A stretch of 64,000 nucleotides of DNA from Bifidobacterium sp. ESL0704. Lineage in GTDB: Bacteria; Actinomycetota; Actinomycetes; Actinomycetales; Bifidobacteriaceae. The stretch is from assembly GCF_029392075.1 (NCBI RefSeq), contig NZ_CP113929.1, forward strand, positions 434,001 through 498,000, written 5' to 3'. The notes below the pieces were generated by a model. It worked only from the letters and a program-made list of their open reading frames with translations. It made no database searches and was not told where the DNA came from. Position numbers and translations under genes: made by a program. Below are positions 1 to 9,252 of the stretch, piece by piece (within the stretch, counting starts at the first letter, position 1; each line of letters starts with the position of its first letter).

Positions 1-3000
1 GAGCTGACGGGGCGATTCGCCGCGAAAAACAATGTGACCACGGTCTATCCTCGCTTTTCGGGAAACGGATTCACGCCGAACAATGGATCATTGGTGTCCA
101 GCATGACTGTTCCGGCTTCAGGAGAGGTGACCGCCAAGCTTCAGTTGGGTTTGGTCACTCGGGAAATCCCTGAATCCCGCAGCGAATATGATGCGATTTA
201 TCGTGGCGATCTGAAAGATCCCAGCGTTTCGTACAAGCGCCATGTCACCGACTACAACCGTTGGTGGGTTGACAACATCCCCTACATCCAGACCCCTGAG
301 CAGAACATCGACAAAACTGTGTTCTATCGTTGGTGGTTGTCCAGATTCAACTATCTGGATGCCAATATGCCAGGTGGCGTACTCCAATTCCCGACCTCCA
401 TCGAAGGGGTTTTGGGATATAACAATGCCATTGATCTGACCATCGGCATGTTCATGGATGATCTCAAATGGATGCGCAATCCTGAATATTCTTATGGCCC
501 TTGGCTCTCCGCCGGAGAAACGGCCGGGCAGTACGGCCAGTTCCGCGATAACCCCGCGGCTCCGGATAACTGGGGTGCCAGCCATACTCAATGGATCAGT
601 GAGGCCGCATGGGATTCCTATATGATTCACGGCGGTCCCAAGAATGTCGCGGAACTGTTGGCGGGTTACGCTGCCAATGATGCGAAGGGTCAGCTCAAGG
701 TGCCGGGGCGTGATGTCGACAACGACATGGTGCTCGATACGAATTGGAACGCATGGACCGGCAATGATGCCGATGCCGTGTCGTTCGACGAGTATCCCGG
801 CTATGCGCTCGACCGCGCGGAAAGCGCTACCATATGGGCCGGCGCGGTGGCATCGGCGAAAGCCTATCGTGCGGCAGGCGATGACGTCAATGCTCAAAAG
901 ATGGAAGACTACGCCGCCAAGATGAAGAAGTCGTATATCTCGTCGCTGTGGGATGGCAAGGATAAGCTGATTCGTCATAAATGGGTGACGGGTCCGGGCA
1001 AAGGCCAGCTGGCGAAATACAAGGAAATCAACAACTACACGCCTTATTCGGTCGGTTTGATGCCTGCCGAAGGTGACAGCGATTACAAGGATGATTACGA
1101 GAACGCATTGCGTCTGTTGGCGGACGCGGATGAGCATCCCATCTTCCCGTTTGCCACGGCGAACCAGGCCGATGACAAAGAGGTGCGGAAACTCGGCAAG
1201 AATCCGACCAACAACTTCTCCATCATCAACTCGGATTTGTATTTCCGCACGTATCAGGCGGCCATCCGAAAGTATCATGCAGCGGATGCCGACAGGCAGT
1301 ATGTGACACCTGAAATGTACAAGAAGCTGCTGTATTGGAATGCCTTTGCCCATTATCAGGGTGGCGATAACCGCTATGCCGATCAGAATGAATTCTGGAA
1401 CGTCGCCGATCCCAAGGATGGCGGCAAAGTCCAGTATCGTTCCTGGATCCATCACACCCAGCTCGGTTCGACGAACTGGACGATGATTGAAGACGTGGCG
1501 GGAATGACCAGCAGAGCGGACAACAAGATTGAGCTTAACCCGATTGCGTTGCCGGGCTGGAAGCATTTCACGGTGAACAACCTCAACTATCATGGTCGTG
1601 ATGTCTCCGTTGTCTGGAATGCCGATGGCACCTACCAGGCACCAGTGGGATATACGGTATATATCGGCGGCAAGGCGGCGTTCACCGTCGATAAATTGGC
1701 CCACGTGATTTATGACCCGGCTACCGGTGAGGTCCAGATCAAGGATGATTCCGGAGCGAGCGTGCTCGCCAGCGCGACAGCCGACATGCCCGCAGCTACG
1801 GGCGTCAAGTACGGCACCAACAATCGCGTGACCGATTTGTTTGCCAAGGCCGGTACCAATGTCAATGCGGATGCGGTTTCGCAAACCAATTTGGCGCTCA
1901 ACAAGGATGTTCAGGCTACGTTTGAGGCCAATGACAGCGACAGGGCCGCAAAGAATGCCGTCGATGGTTCCACCGTCAACCAGAATTTCTGGTCGACCAA
2001 GGGAACGCCCAATGCCAAGGACAGTCTGACTGTTGATTTCGGCACGTCGGAGAAGGTCGATGATATTCGTCTGTACTTCTATCAGACATCCACGTCGGCG
2101 ACGATATCGGGATATGCCGAGCCAAGCATGTATGGACTGGAATATTTCGATGGTGCGCAGTGGAAGCCGATTCCTTCCCAGGCCCGCACGCCGAATGCGC
2201 CGGACGCCAACTTTAACGAGGTCCGGTTCCCGGCGATCACTGCCCAAAAAATCCGTGTAACGGTCACTCCCCAGTCCGATATGTCGGTTGGTTTGAAGGA
2301 AATCGAAGCGTACGACACCGGCTTCACCGCCCCTGCCTCGACGAACACGGCTCCGGTCGTGGATGCTTTTGTCAAGGATCAGAGGACCGGATTGGTGACC
2401 TTGGGTGGCTCGGTCAAGGATGACGGCATGCCTTCGGGCACGCTTCAGACGACTTGGATGGTCAAATCGGCGCCCAAGGGCGGTGAGGTGAAATTCACCG
2501 ATAGCTCGTCCGTGGTGACCAATGCGCGCTTCTCCAAGAAAGGCGAATACGTGTTGACCCTTACCGCCAGCGACGGAAGTCTGCAAAGTTCCGCCGATGT
2601 GAGCGTGCAGGGAACGGTGAGCGACGGAACGGTGAATGTGGCTCCTGATGCCAAGGCGAGCGCAAGCTACACGTCACAGTATTACCGTCTCAGCGCAATC
2701 AACGACCGACATATCGTCTATAACGTCAATCAGGAGGATTCCACCCATGCATGGGGCAATTGGCGGCAAGACAACCCTTCGTCAGAATGGTTGCAATATG
2801 ACTGGTCCAAACCTATGCGTCTGACTCGAGCGTCCATTGCATTCTGGTGGGATAACGGCAATCAGCTGCCTCAAAGTTGGAAACTGCAGTATAAGGACAG
2901 TGACAACGAATGGACTGATGTTCAGCTGAAAGACGGATCGTCGTATACGACGAAACGCAACCGAATGAATGACGTCCAATTTGCGAAAGCCATTACGACA

Positions 3001-5580
3001 ACCCAGTTGCGTGCGGTCTTCCAAGCGACACCGGACGGCAATAATTATTACAGCTTCGGTGTCGGTGAATTCGAAGCCTATGCCGAGGACCCGCTTTCGG
3101 TCGATAGAACCGCGATCAGCACGTTGACGGGAGAGGTTCCGGAACTGCCCAAGACGGTAAACGTCGCTTACGGAGACGGCACCCGTGCCGATCTGCCGGT
3201 GACATGGCCTGCAATCAAGGCTTCGCAATTGACTGACGGCTCCCAGCTTTCGGTTGAGGGGTCGGTGGTCGGTTCCACGCTGCCCGCTGAATTGACGATC
3301 TATGCCAACAACCGTTTGGGTGATACGCCTACCAACATGGAGTCCGAGATCCCCGAACAGTTCGTCTATCGCGATTCGGATGTCTCGAAACTGCAATTGC
3401 CCAAGACCGTGATCGTCGGTTATAACAATGGACAGCGTCGCAATCTTGCAGTGACATGGAACTCAAATGAGATCGCCAAGCTTGATTTCAGCAAGCTGGG
3501 TACCACGCAGGTGCACGGCACCGTCAAGGGCGCCGAAAGTCTCAATCCGGTAGTGAAGATTACGGTCATCGAGAAGAAGAACGATGACCAGCAGCCGGTT
3601 ACGGCAGACAAGGCGGCGTTGAAGGCCAAAATCGATGAAATCGACGCTGAGAACAACGAGGAATCGCAATATACTCCAGAGACCTGGAAGGCGTTTGCAG
3701 ACGCTCTGAGTTCCGCAAAGGAGGTGTACGACGATTCGTCGGCCAGCCAGCAGGAGGTGGATAGCGCGCTTCAGAGTCTTATCGACGCTCATGCCGCTTT
3801 ACGCAAGGCGGTGAATCGTTCCGTTTTGAAGCAGGATGTCGACGAGGCGTCATCAGTGAACCACTCGTTGTACCGTGAAGACACCCGAGACGTACTCGAT
3901 GGCGCTCTGGCTCAGGGCCAACGAATGCTGGCCGATAAGGACGCCAAGCAGGCTGACGTTGATGCTGCCGCCAAAGCCATCGACCAGGCGATGAACGGAT
4001 TGGTCAAGCTGGACAAGCCTGCACCCAATATAGCCGGCAATGCGACTGCAAAAGCGTCCTATACCACGGCGTGGAATCGTCTGGCTTCCATCAATGACGG
4101 CAAGGTGTTCTTCACCTCTACCGGTGACAGCACTGCCGACAACTCGTCGACATGGGGTACTTGGTCCGCCAGCAATCCCAAGCAGCAATGGCTGGAATAC
4201 GATTGGGTGAAACCGGTGACTGTAGACCATGCGACCATGTATTTCTGGTACGACAATGCTGCCGACAACACCGCCGACAATGTGCCTATGCCGATCGGCT
4301 GGCATCTGCAATATCTCAACGACAAGAATGAATGGAAAGATGTGGCGTCCGCGTCCTCGTTGGCAAGAAAAGCCATCGCCAGGGATAAGGGCAGCACCAT
4401 TTCGTTCGCTCCGGTGACCACGGCCAAGCTTCGCGCCGTCATTGACGCCAATACGGATGGTTCGCGCTACGCAGCAGTGGCAGCCAGCGAATTCGAGGTC
4501 TATGCCGTGCGGACCGTTGTGGATAAGTCGTCTCTCGACAAGGCAATCGCAGATGCGGGTTCGCTGCATGAACAAGACTATGCCAGCGGCTGGCAGCAGC
4601 TTCAACAAGCGGTTGCGGACGGCAAGGCCCTTCAATCTGATGATGAGGCAACGCAGGATGCTGTTGATGCGGCGGCGAAAGCCATTCGGACGGCTATCGC
4701 TGCTTTGGTCAAGAAGCCGGTTGCGGTTACTGGTATCGTCATTTCCGCGGATGGGATCATTGACGGCAGACTACCTCTGCAACAAGGCAACAGCATCAAA
4801 TTGAAAGCGACGGTTTCGCCGAACAATGCCACTGATTGCGGTGTGGTCTGGTCTTCGGCCAACTCGCAGATCGCCACTGTCGGCGCTGAGGGAACAGTGA
4901 CGGCGGTTGCTCCCGGAGTTGTCGGGATCACTGCGGCCTCTCATTCGAACCCGAGCGTGAAGCAGACGATATCGGTGGTCGTCAGCGCGAAGGCCCCGGT
5001 TGCGCCGCCGGTCGATCGCTCCGCGTTGCGTGCCAAGCTCGAGCAAATCGAAAGCGAACATTTGCAGCAGTCGCAATACACTCCGCAGTCGTGGAAGAGG
5101 TTCGCGCAGAAACTTGCGGCGGCGAAGTCGGTCTTGGCTGATTCCGGTGCAACCCAGGCGCAGATTGATTCCGCGTTGCAGGATCTCTCGCAGGCTCGCA
5201 GCGCGCTCACCGACAGGAATGACGGACAGCCCAACCGACCGGCGAACAAGAGCGAGCTGCAGCAGGCTGTCGCCAATGCCGGTTCTTTGCGTCAGCAGGA
5301 TTACACTCCTGAGTCTTGGTCGTCATTCGCCAAGGCATTGGGTCGCGCGCAGGCCTTGCTCGCCGATCCGTCAGCTGGCCAAGGTGATGTCGATGCGGCA
5401 TTGGTGGCATTGCGGTCTGCACAGGGCGGCTTGCGAATGGTCCCAAGCAATGCAGGTCATCAACATGCGAAGCGGATTGGCCTGAGCTCGACAGGCAGCG
5501 ATATCGGGATCATCGGTTTGCTCGCCTGTGTGTTGATTGTCGTTGCGGCGGGCATCATGTTGCGCCGACGTCAACGATAA
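1..5580 (+). CDS. Giant cell-surface glycoside hydrolase, 3' part (5' end outside window)
   Basis: The frame is open from base 1, so the start lies upstream. Counting from the GTG at 34, residues ~55-560 are rich in Trp/Tyr/Asp and look like an (alpha/alpha)6-barrel glycosidase of the MGH1-like type. Then come a discoidin (F5/8C) domain (~618-762), a PKD-like domain (~780-860), a second discoidin (~867-1019), two Ig-like segments, two FIVAR repeats (~1191-1327), a third discoidin (~1331-1492), FIVAR, a BIG2 domain (~1564-1650), two more FIVAR repeats and a C-terminal membrane helix with an RRRQR tail. An LSSTG sequence just before the helix resembles a sortase motif variant. It probably acts on plant or host glycans at the cell surface. 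GH121 (beta-L-arabinobiosidase HypBA2 of B. longum) is one candidate family, but I cannot assign it from sequence reading. Discoidins 2 and 3 are clearly related duplicates. Confidence 0.8.
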   Translation, partial: ELTGRFAAKNNVTTVYPRFSGNGFTPNNGSLVSSMTVPASGEVTAKLQLGLVTREIPESRSEYDAIYRGDLKDPSVSYKRHVTDYNRWWVDNIPYIQTPEQNIDKTVFYRWWLSRFNYLDANMPGGVLQFPTSIEGVLGYNNAIDLTIGMFMDDLKWMRNPEYSYGPWLSAGETAGQYGQFRDNPAAPDNWGASHTQWISEAAWDSYMIHGGPKNVAELLAGYAANDAKGQLKVPGRDVDNDMVLDTNWNAWTGNDADAVSFDEYPGYALDRAESATIWAGAVASAKAYRAAGDDVNAQKMEDYAAKMKKSYISSLWDGKDKLIRHKWVTGPGKGQLAKYKEINNYTPYSVGLMPAEGDSDYKDDYENALRLLADADEHPIFPFATANQADDKEVRKLGKNPTNNFSIINSDLYFRTYQAAIRKYHAADADRQYVTPEMYKKLLYWNAFAHYQGGDNRYADQNEFWNVADPKDGGKVQYRSWIHHTQLGSTNWTMIEDVAGMTSRADNKIELNPIALPGWKHFTVNNLNYHGRDVSVVWNADGTYQAPVGYTVYIGGKAAFTVDKLAHVIYDPATGEVQIKDDSGASVLASATADMPAATGVKYGTNNRVTDLFAKAGTNVNADAVSQTNLALNKDVQATFEANDSDRAAKNAVDGSTVNQNFWSTKGTPNAKDSLTVDFGTSEKVDDIRLYFYQTSTSATISGYAEPSMYGLEYFDGAQWKPIPSQARTPNAPDANFNEVRFPAITAQKIRVTVTPQSDMSVGLKEIEAYDTGFTAPASTNTAPVVDAFVKDQRTGLVTLGGSVKDDGMPSGTLQTTWMVKSAPKGGEVKFTDSSSVVTNARFSKKGEYVLTLTASDGSLQSSADVSVQGTVSDGTVNVAPDAKASASYTSQYYRLSAINDRHIVYNVNQEDSTHAWGNWRQDNPSSEWLQYDWSKPMRLTRASIAFWWDNGNQLPQSWKLQYKDSDNEWTDVQLKDGSSYTTKRNRMNDVQFAKAITTTQLRAVFQATPDGNNYYSFGVGEFEAYAEDPLSVDRTAISTLTGEVPELPKTVNVAYGDGTRADLPVTWPAIKASQLTDGSQLSVEGSVVGSTLPAELTIYANNRLGDTPTNMESEIPEQFVYRDSDVSKLQLPKTVIVGYNNGQRRNLAVTWNSNEIAKLDFSKLGTTQVHGTVKGAESLNPVVKITVIEKKNDDQQPVTADKAALKAKIDEIDAENNEESQYTPETWKAFADALSSAKEVYDDSSASQQEVDSALQSLIDAHAALRKAVNRSVLKQDVDEASSVNHSLYREDTRDVLDGALAQGQRMLADKDAKQADVDAAAKAIDQAMNGLVKLDKPAPNIAGNATAKASYTTAWNRLASINDGKVFFTSTGDSTADNSSTWGTWSASNPKQQWLEYDWVKPVTVDHATMYFWYDNAADNTADNVPMPIGWHLQYLNDKNEWKDVASASSLARKAIARDKGSTISFAPVTTAKLRAVIDANTDGSRYAAVAASEFEVYAVRTVVDKSSLDKAIADAGSLHEQDYASGWQQLQQAVADGKALQSDDEATQDAVDAAAKAIRTAIAALVKKPVAVTGIVISADGIIDGRLPLQQGNSIKLKATVSPNNATDCGVVWSSANSQIATVGAEGTVTAVAPGVVGITAASHSNPSVKQTISVVVSAKAPVAPPVDRSALRAKLEQIESEHLQQSQYTPQSWKRFAQKLAAAKSVLADSGATQAQIDSALQDLSQARSALTDRNDGQPNRPANKSELQQAVANAGSLRQQDYTPESWSSFAKALGRAQALLADPSAGQGDVDAALVALRSAQGGLRMVPSNAGHQHAKRIGLSSTGSDIGIIGLLACVLIVVAAGIMLRRRQR

Positions 5581-5608
5581 TGCCTTCGACAAGCTGATGG
5601 CTTAATCG

Positions 5609-5654
5609 AAAATGGCGTTTTAGCAGAATATGCATTCCGCTAAAACGCCATTTT
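5609..5654. terminator. Bidirectional terminator hairpin
   Basis: A perfect 16-bp inverted repeat (AAAATGGCGTTTTAGC, arms 5609-5624 and 5639-5654) with a 14-nt loop. A-rich on one side and T-rich on the other, it lies between the convergent glycosidase and upp genes and can serve both. Confidence 0.85.
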
Positions 5655-5725
5655 CATATGTTTGTTTCGTTGGTGCACAACTCAAGTTGTGACTTACCGA
5701 TGAGGCAAACTTAAGGGTGGTTGGT

Positions 5726-6364
5726 TCAGTCGATCAGGCCATAGAGACGGTCGCCGGCGTCACCGAGGCCGGGGACGATGTAGCCGTGCTCGTTGAGCTT
5801 CTTGTCGACGCCGCACACCACGACCTTGAAGTCGATGGACGGGTCGAGCGTCTCTTCGACGTGCTTCAAGCCAGGGGTGGCCGCGAGGATGTTGATCGAG
5901 GTGATGTCCTTGGCGCCGCGCTCGGCCAGATAGTGCGTGGCCGCGACGGTGGTGCCGCCGGTGGCGAGCATCGGGTCCAGGAGGAAGCACTGGCGGCCGG
6001 TGAGGTCGTCGGGCAGGCGGTTGGCATAGGTGATGATGTCGAGCGTCTCTTCGTCGCGCTTCATCCCGAGGAATCCGACTTCGGCGGTGGGCAGCAGACG
6101 GGTCATGCCATCGAGCATTCCCAGGCCGGCGCGCAGAATCGGGACGACCATGGGGCGCGGGCTGGCGAGATGCTTGCCGGTCATCTTGGCGATCGGCGTC
6201 TCGATATCGCGGTCGACCACGTCAAGGTCGCGCGTGGCTTCGTAGGCTTCGAGCGTCACCAGTTCGCTGATGAGCTCGCGGAAGATGTTGGAGGGTGTGT
6301 TCTTATCCCGCAGAACGGTGAGTTTATGCTCGACTAGCGGGTGATCCAAAACATGTACTTGCAT
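5726..6364 (-). CDS. upp: Uracil phosphoribosyltransferase
   Basis: Salvages uracil with PRPP to give UMP in the cytoplasm. The 212-residue length is normal for the family. The N-terminus ([13 protein letters not shown]) and the PRPP-binding loop ([12 protein letters not shown], ~127-138) are canonical, as is the uracil-binding C-terminal region ([16 protein letters not shown]). It is a single gene that converges on the glycosidase gene and shares its terminator. The ~260 bp upstream contain GC-rich hairpin-forming sequence but no gene that I can support. Confidence 0.97.
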   Translation of the reverse strand: MQVHVLDHPLVEHKLTVLRDKNTPSNIFRELISELVTLEAYEATRDLDVVDRDIETPIAKMTGKHLASPRPMVVPILRAGLGMLDGMTRLLPTAEVGFLGMKRDEETLDIITYANRLPDDLTGRQCFLLDPMLATGGTTVAATHYLAERGAKDITSINILAATPGLKHVEETLDPSIDFKVVVCGVDKKLNEHGYIVPGLGDAGDRLYGLID

Positions 6365-6624
6365 ACTTCCAAGGATATGCCTAGCCGTGTCTTTTTTAAA
6401 ATCGAAAACTGAATATTATCCATAACGGCATAATTTGATGGTTAACAGAAAAAGTAAAACGCTGAACCGCGAAAGCGCCTGTCGGCGCGAACGCCGCTCG
6501 CAGCGGCAAAAAATGAAGCCCGGGGCTTAAGCACGGTCCAGCGCGTCTCCAAGTATAACGGGTCAACCTACGTTTACACGCCGAGCGCGTAAAGTGCTGG
6601 CTCCGAGTGCTGTAGTGTGACGGC

Positions 6625-7704
6625 TTACTCGAGTTTTCCTTGACGCCAGAGGCTGGCTCCGTGGCGGAAATCCGCGGAAGTCGTCATCAGATTGCTGCCG
6701 GTGTGCAAGAGACGCGCGGCGACGGTGCGCGGGTCGTTGGAGGCCGGGCCGGCCGAGCTCGCGGGGCCCTTGCCTTCTCGATAGCGCCTGTCGGCGTCAT
6801 TGAGGGCCGAGTGGTATCGATTGGCTGTGGAGCTGTTGCGGCCGCGTTCGCCGTAAGCAGTGTGATTATCATCATGGTTCGTGCCGGTGTCGTTGCCGAT
6901 GCCATGGGAATCGTTGGCGTTCTCGGCTGCCAAGCGCGGACTGGTCGGGTTTTCGCTGTCGTTGCTGTCGTTGCCATCGGCGGCTTCATCGGCCACCTGT
7001 TGGGCTGCTTGCTGGGTGGACTGTGCCGCTTCTGCGGTCTCGACCTCGCGCTGCAGCTCACGCATATGTGCCTCGCGGCGGGCCGTTTGCTCGGCCTCCA
7101 TCTTCCGTGCTCGGCCGGTCAGCATTTTCGCGCGGATCGCAAGACCTTTGGCGATGACGTCGATAAAGGCTGAAGCACGCTGAAGTGCGACCGAAAAATC
7201 ACCGGTGAACGCCCCGGAAAGAATGGAATCCGCGGTGTGCACGATGTCTTCGGCGCTGGGTGGCGTGTCGACACCGGCGATGGCCGAGGCCGCGGTGTCC
7301 TCGGGTTCGGCGATACGGTAGAGGCTTGCAAGCGATCGTTGGTTCCTGCGCATCCAGGTGCGCAGCAGGTATAGCCGCCAAAGGATGCCAGGCAGCGAAT
7401 CCGGCTCAGACCTGCTCCAGAGTTCCGCGATGATGTCGACGCCCTCGCGGTCGACCAGGGTCAACACGCGCTGCACGATTTGTGGGTCCTGGGTATGGTG
7501 CACGCGATCGAGCATGGCCTGCGCCGAAGCGTGGCTCATCTCATTGATTTCCTCCGGGTCCATGCCGCCGGCCATCTTCTCGGTCAACGCCGGGTCGAGC
7601 TGGGCGGGGCGGGCCGGACGCGACGATCCGGTACGGGCGGGCGCAAAGCCTGGATGTGCGGAATTGACGGAACCGGAACTGTAATGCACTGGGTTAGTAG
7701 ACAA
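6625..7704 (-). CDS. Conserved hypothetical protein of the ppk operon
   Basis: 359 residues; I do not recognise a named family. The N-terminal ~45 residues are polar. Residues ~50-205 form a helical core, and ~205-235 look like a charged coiled coil (RKMEAEQTARREAHMREL). The remainder is an Asn/Asp/Ser-rich disordered tail. No signal peptide or membrane helix is apparent. Its start codon overlaps the end of the Nudix/phosphatase gene by 11 bp, so the two are probably translationally coupled and belong to the ppk transcript. The function is unknown. Confidence 0.75.
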   Translation of the reverse strand: MSTNPVHYSSGSVNSAHPGFAPARTGSSRPARPAQLDPALTEKMAGGMDPEEINEMSHASAQAMLDRVHHTQDPQIVQRVLTLVDREGVDIIAELWSRSEPDSLPGILWRLYLLRTWMRRNQRSLASLYRIAEPEDTAASAIAGVDTPPSAEDIVHTADSILSGAFTGDFSVALQRASAFIDVIAKGLAIRAKMLTGRARKMEAEQTARREAHMRELQREVETAEAAQSTQQAAQQVADEAADGNDSNDSENPTSPRLAAENANDSHGIGNDTGTNHDDNHTAYGERGRNSSTANRYHSALNDADRRYREGKGPASSAGPASNDPRTVAARLLHTGSNLMTTSADFRHGASLWRQGKLE

Positions 7705-9232
7705 CTGGAGCCATTCTTTGGATATCGATGATACGCGGGCCTTCCGCGTCTTTCACGATGAACAATGCTACCGCATTGCCTGTCGGCATGTAAGGCGATT
7801 TGGCGATAAGCTGTTTGCCCAGCGATTTCGAGGCGCACATGGGGCGCAAGTGCTCGAAAATACCGCCGATGACGGGTCGATGCATGCAGATCGCGGTGGC
7901 TTGACTGTATTGTTTTGGTGCCTTTGCGGGCTCGGGAGCCGATTGTCGTCCCGTTTTTGAGGCAGCTGCGGCATGGTCAGTTTCTGTGTTTCGATCGGGC
8001 GATTGAGTGCTTTTTGTTGGCGGTTGAGTGCCCGCGCTGCCCATGCCTGAACCGGATATCGCATTGGGGGAGCCCCCGGTCCTGTCATCGTTTGTTGCTT
8101 CGTCGGCGAGCTCGCTGGCAGCATCGTCTTGGGGGATGTCGGTTGATCGAGGATCCGAATCTTGGGGATTCGAATCGTCGATATCGTTGATTTTGACCAC
8201 GGCTTTGGTGCCTACTCGCACAGCGCATTTCGCAGCCGAGACGTCATCGGCTTCGGCGAACAGCTGATCGATGACCTCTCGGACACATTGCCAGGTTGCT
8301 TGCGGGTCGGCCGCGAAGGCATCTTCGGTCAGTGCCGGAAGCGGCGTGATTTCAAGTCCCGTATGCCATGCGTATGGTTCCAGCGTTTCCATGCAACGCA
8401 GCCAGGGGGACGAAGCGAGTTTTTGCGGAGCGTAACAGCCCAGCTCCTGGTCGAGCGCAAAACTTGCGGCGGCACCGCGGGGGATGATGGGTCGGTCGGC
8501 GTCGGTGCCGTTCCACTTCTTTCGGGCCACGGCCTTGCTGTGACGCACGATAATCAGTTTCTGCGCTTTGAGCGCGCCTTCCTGGATGCGGTCGACGAAT
8601 TGGTCGAGGATATCACGGTCAAGCGGGTGTGAGAGCAGCTTTCGGGCCTGAGGGATGGCCAGCCATCTCACCTCGTCGATTTCGCTGGTTTTCGCATGTT
8701 TGATGGTACCGACGGCCCGTTGCCGGCTTTTCGCGGTTTCCGGCGCAATCGGATGGGCCATCCAATAGACGACATGTTTGGTGTAGATCGCTCCGGTCTT
8801 GGATCCGGTTTTGGCGTGCTTTGATTTTTTGCCCTCGGCATTGAGCGGATACTCGACTTCTCCGATGCTCGGCCCCAAGGCCACCGGCACGCCGGTTTCC
8901 TCTTCCATCTCGCGTATCGCCGCGTGGCGGCTGGATTCATGCTCTTCGAGTTTGCCTTTCGGCCAGCTCCAATCGTCGTATTTCGGACGATGCACCAGGC
9001 AGACTTCCAGTTGCGTGATGATGGCACGAAAGTGGATTTCCGCTTCGCTCAGAGGCGGCTTGCGCCTTTGCCGCTTGCGTTTGCTGGTGCTGCGGGAGGC
9101 ACGGGCCTCGGCGAATTCGCCTGCTTTTTCGGCTCGTTCGTCGAGGCTTCTGGCCTTGCCGGCGGCAACCCAACGGTAGGGTATGCCCCCCGCCGATTCA
9201 ACGACGTGCGATGGTTTGAGCTCGGAGGTCAT
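7694..9232 (-). CDS. Nudix hydrolase fused to a histidine-phosphatase (MutT1-like) domain
   Basis: 512 residues. The Nudix box fits GX5EX7REUXEEXGU exactly (residues 93-115, GKLEEHE...REMEEETGV). A C-terminal SixA/phosphoglycerate-mutase-type domain begins at VRHSKA (R230, H231). This two-domain layout matches actinobacterial MutT1 proteins, which hydrolyse 8-oxo-dGTP or diadenosine polyphosphates. Two inserts are unusual: ~40 basic, Ser/Arg-rich residues before the Nudix core, and about 100 Asp/Ser/Thr-rich residues inside the phosphatase domain (~335-440). It lies 20 bp after ppk on the same strand, consistent with a shared role in polyphosphate and nucleotide-pool control. The exact substrate is not deducible. 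Confidence 0.88.
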   Translation of the reverse strand: MTSELKPSHVVESAGGIPYRWVAAGKARSLDERAEKAGEFAEARASRSTSKRKRQRRKPPLSEAEIHFRAIITQLEVCLVHRPKYDDWSWPKGKLEEHESSRHAAIREMEEETGVPVALGPSIGEVEYPLNAEGKKSKHAKTGSKTGAIYTKHVVYWMAHPIAPETAKSRQRAVGTIKHAKTSEIDEVRWLAIPQARKLLSHPLDRDILDQFVDRIQEGALKAQKLIIVRHSKAVARKKWNGTDADRPIIPRGAAASFALDQELGCYAPQKLASSPWLRCMETLEPYAWHTGLEITPLPALTEDAFAADPQATWQCVREVIDQLFAEADDVSAAKCAVRVGTKAVVKINDIDDSNPQDSDPRSTDIPQDDAASELADEATNDDRTGGSPNAISGSGMGSAGTQPPTKSTQSPDRNTETDHAAAASKTGRQSAPEPAKAPKQYSQATAICMHRPVIGGIFEHLRPMCASKSLGKQLIAKSPYMPTGNAVALFIVKDAEGPRIIDIQRMAPVVY

Positions 9233-9252
9233 TTACCGCCTACTTCTTGATC

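Noticed and set aside
118..2586. Long open frame on the minus strand through the glycosidase gene
   Set aside because: It mirrors the coding frame of the real gene; the protein has no recognisable domain and an Arg/Ile/His-rich composition typical of antisense reading in GC-rich DNA.
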